In this document: piece after piece, positions 43,837 through 51,799 of the stretch
How positions within the stretch are numbered: position 1 is the stretch's first letter
Layout: the number at the start of each line of letters is the position of its first letter
NCBI GenBank assembly: GCA_965222935.1
Contig: CBDCVA010000002.1
Location: 1,736,001 to 1,800,000, forward strand
Length of the DNA stretch: 64,000 bases
Direction: 5' to 3'
From: CBDCVA01 sp965222935 [NCBI: Candidatus Latescibacterota bacterium]
Lineage (GTDB): Bacteria; Latescibacterota; CBDCVA01
Translations under genes and position numbers: made by a program
The notes under the pieces: generated by a model
Databases searched by the model: none
Told to the model about the DNA's origin: nothing
Seen by the model: only the letters and a program-made list of their open reading frames with translations

Positions 43837-44438
43837 GTCGTTTTCTCTCTCCGTCCGGCGTCGGGACCCATGCCCCTGGCTCGATCCCCAAGAATCAGCC
43901 TTGTCAGCCGGGTTCGTTTTTCTGCCGCGAGGACCGACAGGGCCTGTTCACGTTCGGCTAGGGCGTCGACCGCGACGATCTTGCGTTGGATCTCGATTCC
44001 AGGTACATCTATTTCAAGATCGTCGAGGCTGGAGCGCGGCACCATGCGCATGTTCGTGCCACGCGCCGCGCGGTCGAAGTGGCGCTGGGCGGGCGGCTGG
44101 TTCATCGCCCAGGCCAGATATGCTGGCAGAATCGTCTCCCTCTGCGGACGCAGGATGATGAGCGGCAGCACGGCCACGGCCGGCTCCGTGAAGCGCTCGT
44201 CGAGCGCCGAGGCCGTGTTCCGCTCACCCCGGGAACGGAACACCACGTCGCCGGTGCGCACCAGCCACCTGTCCGGAAGGCTGTCGATGCGTACGCGCGT
44301 CAGACGTTGCGGATCGACAAGGCCATGCGGCGGGAGGTCGCGCAACTGGATCGTGGGCACGCCGCCGCGATCCGCCGGCTCCAGCCGTCCGCGAGCGGCG
44401 TAGCCCATCTGGATGGTGCAAGTGTGCGTGAGTCGCAT
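43833..44438 (-). CDS. small S-subunit-like protein, first gene of the type I operon
   Basis: The product (201 residues from ATG 44438) resembles one half of an HsdS: a single recognition-type domain (TIQLRDLPPHGLVDPQ, WLVRTGDVVFRSRGERNTAS, LAWAMNQPPAQRHFDRAARG) followed by the linking helix (PGIEIQRKIVAVDALAEREQ). The promoter at 44469-44497 would start transcription near 44462, which rules out the upstream ATG at 44492. The operon thus encodes a half-sized and a full-sized S-like protein. It may be a second specificity subunit working as a dimer, or a regulator. Confidence 0.75.
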   Translation of the reverse strand: MRLTHTCTIQMGYAARGRLEPADRGGVPTIQLRDLPPHGLVDPQRLTRVRIDSLPDRWLVRTGDVVFRSRGERNTASALDERFTEPAVAVLPLIILRPQRETILPAYLAWAMNQPPAQRHFDRAARGTNMRMVPRSSLDDLEIDVPGIEIQRKIVAVDALAEREQALSVLAAEKRTRLTRLILGDRARGMGPDAGRREKTT

Positions 44439-44468
44439 TCCAAATTCTTCTTTGTATTTCCTCCTACA

Positions 44469-44497
44469 AATATATAGAGGCGGGATTTCCATGTCAA
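44469..44497 (-). promoter_or_regulatory. promoter of the type I restriction operon
   Basis: On the minus strand TTGACA (44497-44492) and TATATT (44474-44469) are 17 bases apart, in an AT-rich island. AGGAGG follows at 44465-44460, near the expected start of transcription. Confidence 0.7.
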
Positions 44498-44741
44498 TAA
44501 TTTTTTGTAATGGACCATACTACATCATTCTTGACGGGCACAAGAAATCCGGTCTATGGCATTAAGCTCCGCATCCACCCTTCCCTCCAACTCGCTGCGG
44601 TGTCCTTCTCGGATCATTTCATTGCGTCTGAGCGTCGAAAGGATGCAGGCGCTTCGGGTAGGTGCGCCTGATCGGTTCGACGATTTCGATCGGGAGGGCA
44701 GCGTCTTACGCCAATGGGTAACGTATCAGGAGGCTTAGCCG

Positions 44742-46007
44742 ATGGGTAGCGTCATCAGGAGATTCCACGTCGTGCTGCTTGCGGGTCTCGCGGCAGCGTG
44801 CGGAGGAGAGGAGTCCGAACCGAGCGGCGGCTTCAAGGCTGGACCGCTTGGCGCGGTCGAGGTTGGCGAGGGCGAGGCGGTGCAGATCCGTTCGTTGCTC
44901 TCGCATACCGGCGTGCCGTCGCTTGCTGTGTGGTCGCGGTATAGTATCGAGCAGGCCGTCCGAGACTTCGGCGGCGTCCACGGCCGCGAGATCGAACTCG
45001 GAGACCCCGTAGACAGCATGTGCACGCCGGACGGCGGACGCGCGGGCGCGGAGCAGATCATCGCCGACTCGCAAGTGGTGGGCGTCGTCGGCACGTCGTG
45101 CTCCGCCGCGGCGGTGACGGCCTCGCCGCTGATCAGCGAGGCGGGTCTCGTGATGATCTCGCCATCCAACACGTCGCCTGTGCTCACGTCCGACCTCGCA
45201 GGCAACGCGGGCTCCGACTACCACCCCGGCTATTTCCGTGTTGCTATCAACGACCTCTATCAGGGGAAGGCGGTCGCCGACTTCGCCTACGGTGAATTGG
45301 GCCTGCGGCGCATGGCGGCCGTCCACGACGGCGACCCGTACACGACGGCCCTCGTGAGTGCGTTCGTCGATGCGTTCCGCGCCCTCGGCGGCGAGATCGC
45401 GGAAACCGCCGGGATCGATAAGGGCGATACGGACATGACGCCCGTCCTCGTGAAATTCGCTGCAGCCGGGCCAGACGGCATCTTCTTCCCGCTCTTCGAC
45501 AGGGAAGGCTCGCCCTTCGCCCTGCAGGCGCGGGAGTTCGACGGACTGGAAGGCGTGACGCTCATCACGGGCGCGGCCATGCTCGTGTCGGAGTTCCTCG
45601 GCACGCCGCAGTCGGAGGGCATCTACTTCGCAGGGCCGGAATCGGACCACGGCTCGAATGTCAACGTTGCGACCGGCAAGAACGAGGACGAGGTGCTCGC
45701 CGCGTTCGAAGCCACTTACGGCGGGTCTCCGGTCTCTCCTTACTGGGCGCACGCCTACGACGCGACAACGCTGCTGCTCAGCGCCATCGAATCCGTTGCG
45801 GTGAAGGAGGGCGGGAAGTTGTATATAGACCGCGCCGAGTTGCGCGAGGCGATCGGGGCGACGGCCGGCTTTCAGGGCATCATCGGCACGCTCTCCTGCG
45901 ACGCTTTCGGAGATTGCGGCACCGGGCGCTTGAACATCTACTACCACACGGATTCGAGCATCACGGACACCGCGCAGTTGCCGGTGGTCTACCGGTTCGC
46001 GCCGTGA
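44742..46007 (+). CDS. branched-chain-type ABC substrate-binding lipoprotein
   Basis: A 421-residue periplasmic binding protein with a lipobox (LLAGLAAAC, cysteine about residue 20). It has the LivJ/Leu-Ile-Val type fold: IRSLLSHTGVPSLAVWSRYSI, VVGVVGTSCSAAAVTASPLI, PSNTSPVLTSD, FFPLFDREGSPFALQAREF and YWAHAYDATTLLLSAIESV. AGGAGG (44728-44733) fixes the ATG. No permease or ATPase gene adjoins; instead hydantoinase/oxoprolinase genes follow 30 bases later, suggesting a role in capturing their amide or lactam substrate. That link is inference. Confidence 0.9.
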   Translation: MGSVIRRFHVVLLAGLAAACGGEESEPSGGFKAGPLGAVEVGEGEAVQIRSLLSHTGVPSLAVWSRYSIEQAVRDFGGVHGREIELGDPVDSMCTPDGGRAGAEQIIADSQVVGVVGTSCSAAAVTASPLISEAGLVMISPSNTSPVLTSDLAGNAGSDYHPGYFRVAINDLYQGKAVADFAYGELGLRRMAAVHDGDPYTTALVSAFVDAFRALGGEIAETAGIDKGDTDMTPVLVKFAAAGPDGIFFPLFDREGSPFALQAREFDGLEGVTLITGAAMLVSEFLGTPQSEGIYFAGPESDHGSNVNVATGKNEDEVLAAFEATYGGSPVSPYWAHAYDATTLLLSAIESVAVKEGGKLYIDRAELREAIGATAGFQGIIGTLSCDAFGDCGTGRLNIYYHTDSSITDTAQLPVVYRFAP

Positions 46008-46037
46008 GCCTGCCGCTGAACAGGTGATCCCAGGACC

Positions 46038-48137
46038 ATGACGACCAGGCAAAACCCCATTCGCATCGGCGCGGATGTCGGCGGCACTTTCACCGATGTC
46101 ATACTGATCGACGGCACAGGAAACCTCTGGACGCACAAAGTCCCTTCCACGTCTCCCAATTTTGAGCAGGCCGTACTTAGCGCTATCGAGCATCTCCTGC
46201 GCACAGCCGAAGCTCCGGGAACGGCCGTCAGCGAAGTCGCGCACGGCACCACGGTCGCGACCAACGCCGTCCTGGAACGTCGGGGTGCCAAAACCACGCT
46301 CATCACCACGAAAGGCTTCCGGGACGTCCTCGAACTGCGGCGCATGCGCGTTCCTCAGCTTTACGATCTGTTCTATGAAAAACCTGAAGCACTCGTCGAA
46401 CGCTATCTGCGTCTTGAACTGACCGAGCGCGTCTCAGCTACCGGTGATGTGCTCATCCCATTGGAAGAGTCGGAACTCTGGCAACTCAAGGAGAAGCTGG
46501 AAAAGGAGGCGGTCCAATCCGTTGCCGTCTGTCTTCTCCACGCTTACGCCTTTCCCCGGCACGAAATCATCGTCGGTGCCTTTCTGAAGCAACACCTGCC
46601 GCAACTCCAGGTTTCTCTCTCATCCGACGTGCTTCCCGAACGCAGGGAATACGAACGTACCGCCACCACTGTCGTCAACGCTTATGTCCGTCCCATCATG
46701 CAGGGCTATCTCGATGCTATGCGTGATGGCCTACGGGCCAAGGGGATTGATGCACCGCTTTTGATCATGCAGTCGGCCGGTGGATTGACGCCGGAGGAAG
46801 ACGCCGCTTTGCGGCCAGTCTTCGTCCTGGAATCGGGACCGGCCGCCGGCGTCTTAGCGGCTAGGTTTTCCGCGCGGCTCCTGGGCCTCGACAATGTCAT
46901 CACGCTCGACATGGGGGGTACCACGGCCAAGGCTTCCTTGATTGAAGCGGGCAAACCTGTTTACAGTCCGGAATATGAGTTGGGCGCTTCCCTTTCCGGC
47001 GGAAACCGGCTGATGGGCGGTGGCGGCGAACTGGTCCGCGCTCCGAGCATCGACATCGCCGAAGTCGGGGCTGGCGGAGGCAGTGTCGCGTATCTGGACG
47101 GGGCGGGTGGTTTGCGGGTAGGTCCGCGCAGCGCAGGCGCCGTTCCAGGACCGGCTTGTTATCAGCGCGGGGGCGCCGAACCCACGGTCACGGATGCCAA
47201 TGTGGTGCTGGGTTACATCCGCCCCGGAGAGCTGGCTGATGGGGAGGTTAGCATTGATCGAGAGGCCGCGCAACGCGCGGTTCACGACTACATCGCCGTT
47301 CCCCTGGGTATGGAACTGCTCCTGGCGGCAGAGGGCATTCACCGGATTGCCAATGCGCGCACCATGCGGGCGCTGCGCGCCGTCTCTACCGAGCGCGGCC
47401 GCGATCCGCGCGATTTTATCGTGATGGCTTTTGGAGGCTCCGGCCCGATCCACGCGGCCGGGCTGGCTCAGGAGCTTTCCATTCGCCGGATCGTCGTGCC
47501 GCCGCTACCCGGGTTATTCAGCGCGCTGGGCTTACTCTTCTCTGGTATCGAGCATCACGATGTCCGCAGTTGTCTACTCTCCGTCGAGGGGCTCAAAACG
47601 GAGGCTTTGCTGCAAATGAGAGAGGAGATGCGGCAGAAGATGCTGGTCCAGTTCAAGACTGAAGGCCATCCTGGAAACCAGGTGACGCTGAGTTGTAGCG
47701 TCGACATGCGTTTCAGGGGCCAGACCTCGGAGATACGGATTCCTTTGGAGGGAGGGTCTCTTGATGAGAACATTCTACACGGGTTGCAGAAGGCATTCGA
47801 GCAGGAGCATGAACGGCTCTACGGCCATCGTTCCGATCCGGACAATCCGGTTGAGGTGGTGGCGGTGCGGTTAGTCGGCCAGGCGAGCATGCGCGGACAC
47901 GAAGAAGGGCTCAAGCCAGCCGAACGTCTCGGAGAAAGAGAGAGCAGTCGTCGAGCTTACTTCGGCGCGCCGTGGGGCACCATCGATACTCCCGTCGTAG
48001 CGCGGCGTGCGCTCTCGGGGAGCATGGATGGCCCCTTGCTCATCGATGAATACGATTCGACGACCGTGGTTCCACCCAATAGGTCCGTCCATCTGGACGA
48101 CCAGGGTTACCTTGTGATGGAATCCAATGGGGCGTAA
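46038..48137 (+). CDS. hyuA: hydantoinase/oxoprolinase subunit A
   Basis: A 699-residue ATP-dependent ring-opening subunit of the HyuA family. It starts IGADVGGTFTDVILID (actin-like phosphate loop), then VAHGTTVATNAVLERRGAKT, later TLDMGGTTAKASLIEAG and VGAGGGSVAYLDGAGGLRVG, GPACYQRGG, and near the end SCSVDMRFRGQTSEI. With subunit B it opens hydantoins, 5-oxoproline or other lactams using ATP. It is followed after 54 bases by subunit B and preceded by a binding lipoprotein. The ring substrate cannot be told. Confidence 0.95.
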   Translation: MTTRQNPIRIGADVGGTFTDVILIDGTGNLWTHKVPSTSPNFEQAVLSAIEHLLRTAEAPGTAVSEVAHGTTVATNAVLERRGAKTTLITTKGFRDVLELRRMRVPQLYDLFYEKPEALVERYLRLELTERVSATGDVLIPLEESELWQLKEKLEKEAVQSVAVCLLHAYAFPRHEIIVGAFLKQHLPQLQVSLSSDVLPERREYERTATTVVNAYVRPIMQGYLDAMRDGLRAKGIDAPLLIMQSAGGLTPEEDAALRPVFVLESGPAAGVLAARFSARLLGLDNVITLDMGGTTAKASLIEAGKPVYSPEYELGASLSGGNRLMGGGGELVRAPSIDIAEVGAGGGSVAYLDGAGGLRVGPRSAGAVPGPACYQRGGAEPTVTDANVVLGYIRPGELADGEVSIDREAAQRAVHDYIAVPLGMELLLAAEGIHRIANARTMRALRAVSTERGRDPRDFIVMAFGGSGPIHAAGLAQELSIRRIVVPPLPGLFSALGLLFSGIEHHDVRSCLLSVEGLKTEALLQMREEMRQKMLVQFKTEGHPGNQVTLSCSVDMRFRGQTSEIRIPLEGGSLDENILHGLQKAFEQEHERLYGHRSDPDNPVEVVAVRLVGQASMRGHEEGLKPAERLGERESSRRAYFGAPWGTIDTPVVARRALSGSMDGPLLIDEYDSTTVVPPNRSVHLDDQGYLVMESNGA

Positions 48138-48191
48138 TACAGGATTTATGCGAGGAATAGGGCAGGTTCATCCGATGGGTGGAGCTCCAAA

Positions 48192-49958
48192 ATGTCTCAA
48201 ATAGACCCGATTACGCGTGAAATCATGCAGAATGCGCTGGCATCGGCGGCCGATGAAATGGCCATCGCCTTATACCGCACAGCCTACTCGACCGTCGTTC
48301 GCGATTGCCTGGACTACTCCACCTCCCTGTGCAATGCGGACGGCGAAATGATCGCCCAGGGCGTCACGATACCTCTCCACTTGGGCTCGGTTCCCTTCGC
48401 GATGGAAACGCTGTTCGAGAAGTTCGGCGATAGCATCGAGCCGGGCGATGTCTTCATCCTCAATGATCCGTTTGATGGAGGCATGCACATCCCGGATATT
48501 TTCATCGTCAAGCCCGTCTTCTGGGAAGGTCAGCGTGTGGCATTCACCGTGAGCACCGCGCATCACCTGGACCTGGGCGGGCGTCTCCCCGGCAGCTCCG
48601 CTTGCGATAATACCGAAATCTTCCAGGACGGCTTGCGCATCCCCTGGTTGAAGCTCTATCACCGGGGAAAACCGGATGAAGCGATCTTCACGCTCCTGCG
48701 CGCAAATGTCCGGGTGCCGCAGATGGCCGTCGGCGATCTGCGGGCCCAACTGGCGGCCTGCCATATCGGCGAGCGGGCGATTCACAATCTCATTCAACGC
48801 TACGGGCCAAGCCTGTTTGCCGATTGCGCGTCGGATCTGATCGCTTATACCGAGCGCCTGGTACGTGCGGAGATCGCTTCCTGGCCCGACGGCAGCCATA
48901 CCTTCACGGACTATATGGATAGCGATGGCGTCGGTGGCCCGCCCGTGCGTCTCCAGGCCACGGTGACGGTGGAGGGCGACACCCTCACGGCCGATTTTAG
49001 CGGCACGGCCCCGCAAGTCCGCGGGGCCCTCAACAACACCCTCTCCTTCACCGTGTCGGTCGTCGCGATGTGCGTCCGTTCAGTGCTGCGCGAGGATATT
49101 CCAAATACATCGGGCATGTTCAAACCACTCGATGTCATTGCGCCGGAAGGCACGATAGTCAATGCAGTCATGCCGGCCGCCTCCTCGATGCGCGGGATCA
49201 CCGGGTTTCGGTTGATGGATACCGTCTTCGGCGCTCTGGCCGGACTGGTGCCCGACCGGGTCTTCGCCGCTGGCGAGGGTGGTAACAGCCTCGTGATTAT
49301 CGGGGGGCAGCGCGAGGACAGGTCCCCTTATGTCTACTACGAACTGGTGGCGGGCACCTGGGGAGCGCGACCGGACCGCGATAGCAATGATGGGCTGTGC
49401 AATCCGTCCTGCGTGGCCGGCAACATCCCGGTCGAGCAGGCGGAATGCGAGTATCCCGTGCGCATCGAACGCTACGGGCTCGTGCGCGATAGCGGCGGCG
49501 CCGGGCAGTTCCGCGGTGGCCTCGCCGTCGAACGCGAATGGCGGCTCTTGTCCGGCGAAGCGCATTTGGCCATCCGCTCCGACCGCCGCGACCACCTGCC
49601 CTACGGGCTCTACGGTGGGAAGCCGGGGACGCCGTCCACCAGCAGGCTCTACCACGACGATGGTTCGGAGGAAGTGCTGCCAACGATGATCTCGACATCG
49701 ATGAAAGGCGGCCAGCGCATTTACCACCGCCAGGCGGGCGGCGGAGGTTGGGGCGATCCGCTCTTGCGCCCCCCGACCGCCGTGGGCCGCGACGTCAAGA
49801 ACGGCAAGGTGACGCGGGCAGCGGCGCGGGAGCAGTATGGCGTGGTGTTGGACGAGGTGACGCTGGAAGTGGATCTCGCCGCCACCACAGCGCTCCGACA
49901 GCGGATGCGCAGCGGCGCACCTCAGGAGCGGGTCGATGGGCATGGACCCGTTGATTAG
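48192..49958 (+). CDS. hyuB: hydantoinase/oxoprolinase subunit B
   Basis: A 588-residue HyuB-family protein: DPITREIMQNALASAADEM, SVPFAMETLFEKFGDSI, LNDPFDGGMHIPDIF, TVSTAHHLDLGGRLPGSSA, and the C-terminal GAGQFRGGLAVEREWRLL, YGLYGGKPG and GGGGWGDPLLR. It pairs with HyuA in ATP-driven hydrolysis of cyclic amides. GGTGGAG lies before the ATG. Length normal. A plain gap of about 210 bases follows. Confidence 0.95.
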   Translation: MSQIDPITREIMQNALASAADEMAIALYRTAYSTVVRDCLDYSTSLCNADGEMIAQGVTIPLHLGSVPFAMETLFEKFGDSIEPGDVFILNDPFDGGMHIPDIFIVKPVFWEGQRVAFTVSTAHHLDLGGRLPGSSACDNTEIFQDGLRIPWLKLYHRGKPDEAIFTLLRANVRVPQMAVGDLRAQLAACHIGERAIHNLIQRYGPSLFADCASDLIAYTERLVRAEIASWPDGSHTFTDYMDSDGVGGPPVRLQATVTVEGDTLTADFSGTAPQVRGALNNTLSFTVSVVAMCVRSVLREDIPNTSGMFKPLDVIAPEGTIVNAVMPAASSMRGITGFRLMDTVFGALAGLVPDRVFAAGEGGNSLVIIGGQREDRSPYVYYELVAGTWGARPDRDSNDGLCNPSCVAGNIPVEQAECEYPVRIERYGLVRDSGGAGQFRGGLAVEREWRLLSGEAHLAIRSDRRDHLPYGLYGGKPGTPSTSRLYHDDGSEEVLPTMISTSMKGGQRIYHRQAGGGGWGDPLLRPPTAVGRDVKNGKVTRAAAREQYGVVLDEVTLEVDLAATTALRQRMRSGAPQERVDGHGPVD

Positions 49959-50110
49959 GCGACGGGCTCCATCGATATTCACAGCCGCTCCGATTTTGCG
50001 CTGATCGCCGGTCCCCAAATCTCCTGAGTTGCCGCCTGGGGTCTCAAGGCGGCTTGTGAGTCGATTCGTCTCCTCCCTCCTGCCCTCGTCTGTGTCCCCT
50101 CCATAAAAAG

Positions 50111-50142
50111 TTGCCATATTATTGGGAACATATTATTATAAT
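50111..50142 (+). promoter_or_regulatory. possible promoter of second HigBA module
   Basis: TTGCCA (50111-50116) and TATAAT (50137-50142) lie in a strikingly AT-rich island; the spacer of 20 bases is long. Direct and inverted TATTAT words fill the spacer and could form the antitoxin operator. Confidence 0.4.
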
Positions 50143-50169
50143 TATATATGGGAGCGCTGTTAGTCCGTC

Positions 50170-50463
50170 GTGAGAATCATCGCCAAGAGAACGCTTCGGG
50201 ACTTCTGGGCAAGACACCCGGATGCGGAGCAGCCGCTACTTGCCTGGTACAGGGAGGTAGAGAAGGAAGACTGGACGACACCAGCCGGGCTGAAGGCCCG
50301 GTACCCAAGCGCCAGTATCATAGGAGGGAAGCGGGTGGTCTTCAACATCAAGGGTAACAGCTACCGATTGGTGGCGAGGATCAACTACCAGAAACGCTTA
50401 GTCCGCATACGATTCATCGGCACGCATTCGGAGTACAACCGCGTGAACGCAAAGGAGGTGTAG
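50170..50463 (+). CDS. higB: HigB-type mRNA interferase toxin
   Basis: The 97-residue toxin of the HigB_toxin family starts at GTG 50170: RTLRDFWARHPDAEQPLLAW, VFNIKGNSYRLVARINYQKR and VRIRFIGTHSEYNRV are family marks, including the basic catalytic strands. It cleaves mRNA on the ribosome. The stop is two bases before the antitoxin ATG. It differs from the toxin at 241-576, which belongs to another HigB branch. Confidence 0.92.
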   Translation: MRIIAKRTLRDFWARHPDAEQPLLAWYREVEKEDWTTPAGLKARYPSASIIGGKRVVFNIKGNSYRLVARINYQKRLVRIRFIGTHSEYNRVNAKEV

Positions 50464-50465
50464 AC

Positions 50466-51677
50466 ATGGCGGCCATCAAGCCGATTCGCACCGAGGAGGA
50501 CCTTGAGCGGGCGCTGGCGCGGATCGATGAGATCTTCGACGCCGAGGCGGGCACCCCCGAGGGCGACGAGCTCGACCTGCTCAGCGATCTCGTCGAGCTA
50601 TACGAGTCCAAGCATGTGCCGATGGGGTACCCGAACCCCATCTCCGCCATCGAGTTCCGCATGGATCAGGCGGGGCTGAGTCAACGCGACCTCATCCCGT
50701 TCATCGGGAGTCGCGCCAAGGTGTCCGAGGTGCTCTCCGGCAAACGTGCCATCACCATGTCGATGGCCCGCGCGCTTCACCAGCACCTGAGGATACCCGC
50801 CGATGTCCTGCTCCAGAAGCCAGGCGTGGTGCTGGACGATCCTGTGGCCGACGTCGAGTGGAGCAGATTCCCCATCAAGGAGATGGCGAAACGGGGGTGG
50901 ATTCCGGACCTGTCCGACCGCGCCGAAGAACTGATCAGGGGTCTGATGGGTCGGGCGGGTGGACCCAAGACGGCTACCGTCGCACTGTACCGCAAGAACG
51001 ATCAGCGCCGGATCAATGCCAAGACGGACGAGTACGCTCTTAGGGCGTGGTGCTGGCAGGTGATGGCGATTGCGCAGGACCCCCCGCTCGATGTCGCCTA
51101 CAAGCTTGGAACCGTGACCTTGGCGTTCCTCAGAAGCCTCGCACGGTTGAGCGCGTCGGAAGACGGCCCGAGGCGCGCCAAGGACTTTCTGGCGCAGCAT
51201 GGCATCGGATTGGAGGTCGTTCCACATCTGCGAAGGACACACCTGGACGGCGCGGCGCTTCGGCTCGCCGACGGCAGGCCGGTGATCGGGCTCACACTGC
51301 GTTACGACCGCATCGATAACTTCTGGTTCACCCTGCTCCACGAGTTGGCCCATGTCGGCCGCCACCTCGAAAGTGATACTCAGGGCGTCTTCGTTGACGA
51401 TCTCACCCTGCGAAAGCGCGATGAGGGTCAAGAAGACCCCAGGGAGTTGGAAGCCGACCGGTGGGCCGAGGACGCCCTGATTCCGGCGGATGTGTGGGAA
51501 GCGAGCCCGGTCAGGGAGGCGCCTTACCCCATCGGCGTCATCAACCTGGCCCAGGCCTTGCAAGTCCACCCCGCCATTGTCGCAGGCCGGGTGCGCCACG
51601 AGCGGGACAACTACCGCCTGCTAAGTCAGTTCGTCGGCACCGGCGAAGTCAGGCGCCAGTTTGCGTGTGAGGGATGA
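50466..51677 (+). CDS. higA: HigA antitoxin with XRE and ImmA/IrrE peptidase domains
   Basis: A 403-residue protein with an N-terminal helical segment, an XRE-type helix-turn-helix (about residues 68-110; LSQRDLIPFIGSRAKVSEVL) and a C-terminal ImmA/IrrE-like peptidase: FTLLHELAHVGRHLE (HExxH, about residue 300) and LEADRWAEDALIP. GGAGG at 50455-50459 fixes the ATG. It is longer than classical HigA, which lacks the peptidase. The end of the gene overlaps a decayed hsdS 3' fragment, suggesting insertion into or beside an old restriction locus. Confidence 0.88.
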   Translation: MAAIKPIRTEEDLERALARIDEIFDAEAGTPEGDELDLLSDLVELYESKHVPMGYPNPISAIEFRMDQAGLSQRDLIPFIGSRAKVSEVLSGKRAITMSMARALHQHLRIPADVLLQKPGVVLDDPVADVEWSRFPIKEMAKRGWIPDLSDRAEELIRGLMGRAGGPKTATVALYRKNDQRRINAKTDEYALRAWCWQVMAIAQDPPLDVAYKLGTVTLAFLRSLARLSASEDGPRRAKDFLAQHGIGLEVVPHLRRTHLDGAALRLADGRPVIGLTLRYDRIDNFWFTLLHELAHVGRHLESDTQGVFVDDLTLRKRDEGQEDPRELEADRWAEDALIPADVWEASPVREAPYPIGVINLAQALQVHPAIVAGRVRHERDNYRLLSQFVGTGEVRRQFACEG

Positions 51678-51774
51678 GGCCGTTACCGAATCCCGTACCC
51701 TCGCCGCCCTGCGCAATGCGATTCTGCCGAAGCTGGTGTTGGGGGAATTGCGGGTAAGCGTGGGAAGCACATGA
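51661..51774 (+). pseudogene. C-terminal remnant of an HsdS specificity gene
   Basis: In a frame different from the antitoxin, RTLAALRNAILPKLVLGELR is encoded, followed by VSVGST and TGA at 51772-51774. This is the typical end of HsdS proteins (RTLAALRDxLLPKLLSGELRV). Only about 35 codons survive, partly overlapping the 3' end of higA. Confidence 0.7.
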
Positions 51775-51799
51775 ATAACCCTCGGGACAGAGGAGCGCG

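Noticed and set aside
42136-44403. 755-codon plus-strand frame
   Set aside because: It lies opposite hsdM and hsdS, whose motifs are unmistakable; antisense openness follows from high GC3.
44556-44738. 60-codon frame upstream of the binding lipoprotein
   Set aside because: Low-complexity serine/arginine content and no ribosome site; the region more likely holds promoters.
44706-46244. 512-codon minus-strand frame
   Set aside because: Shadow of the binding lipoprotein and hyuA genes.
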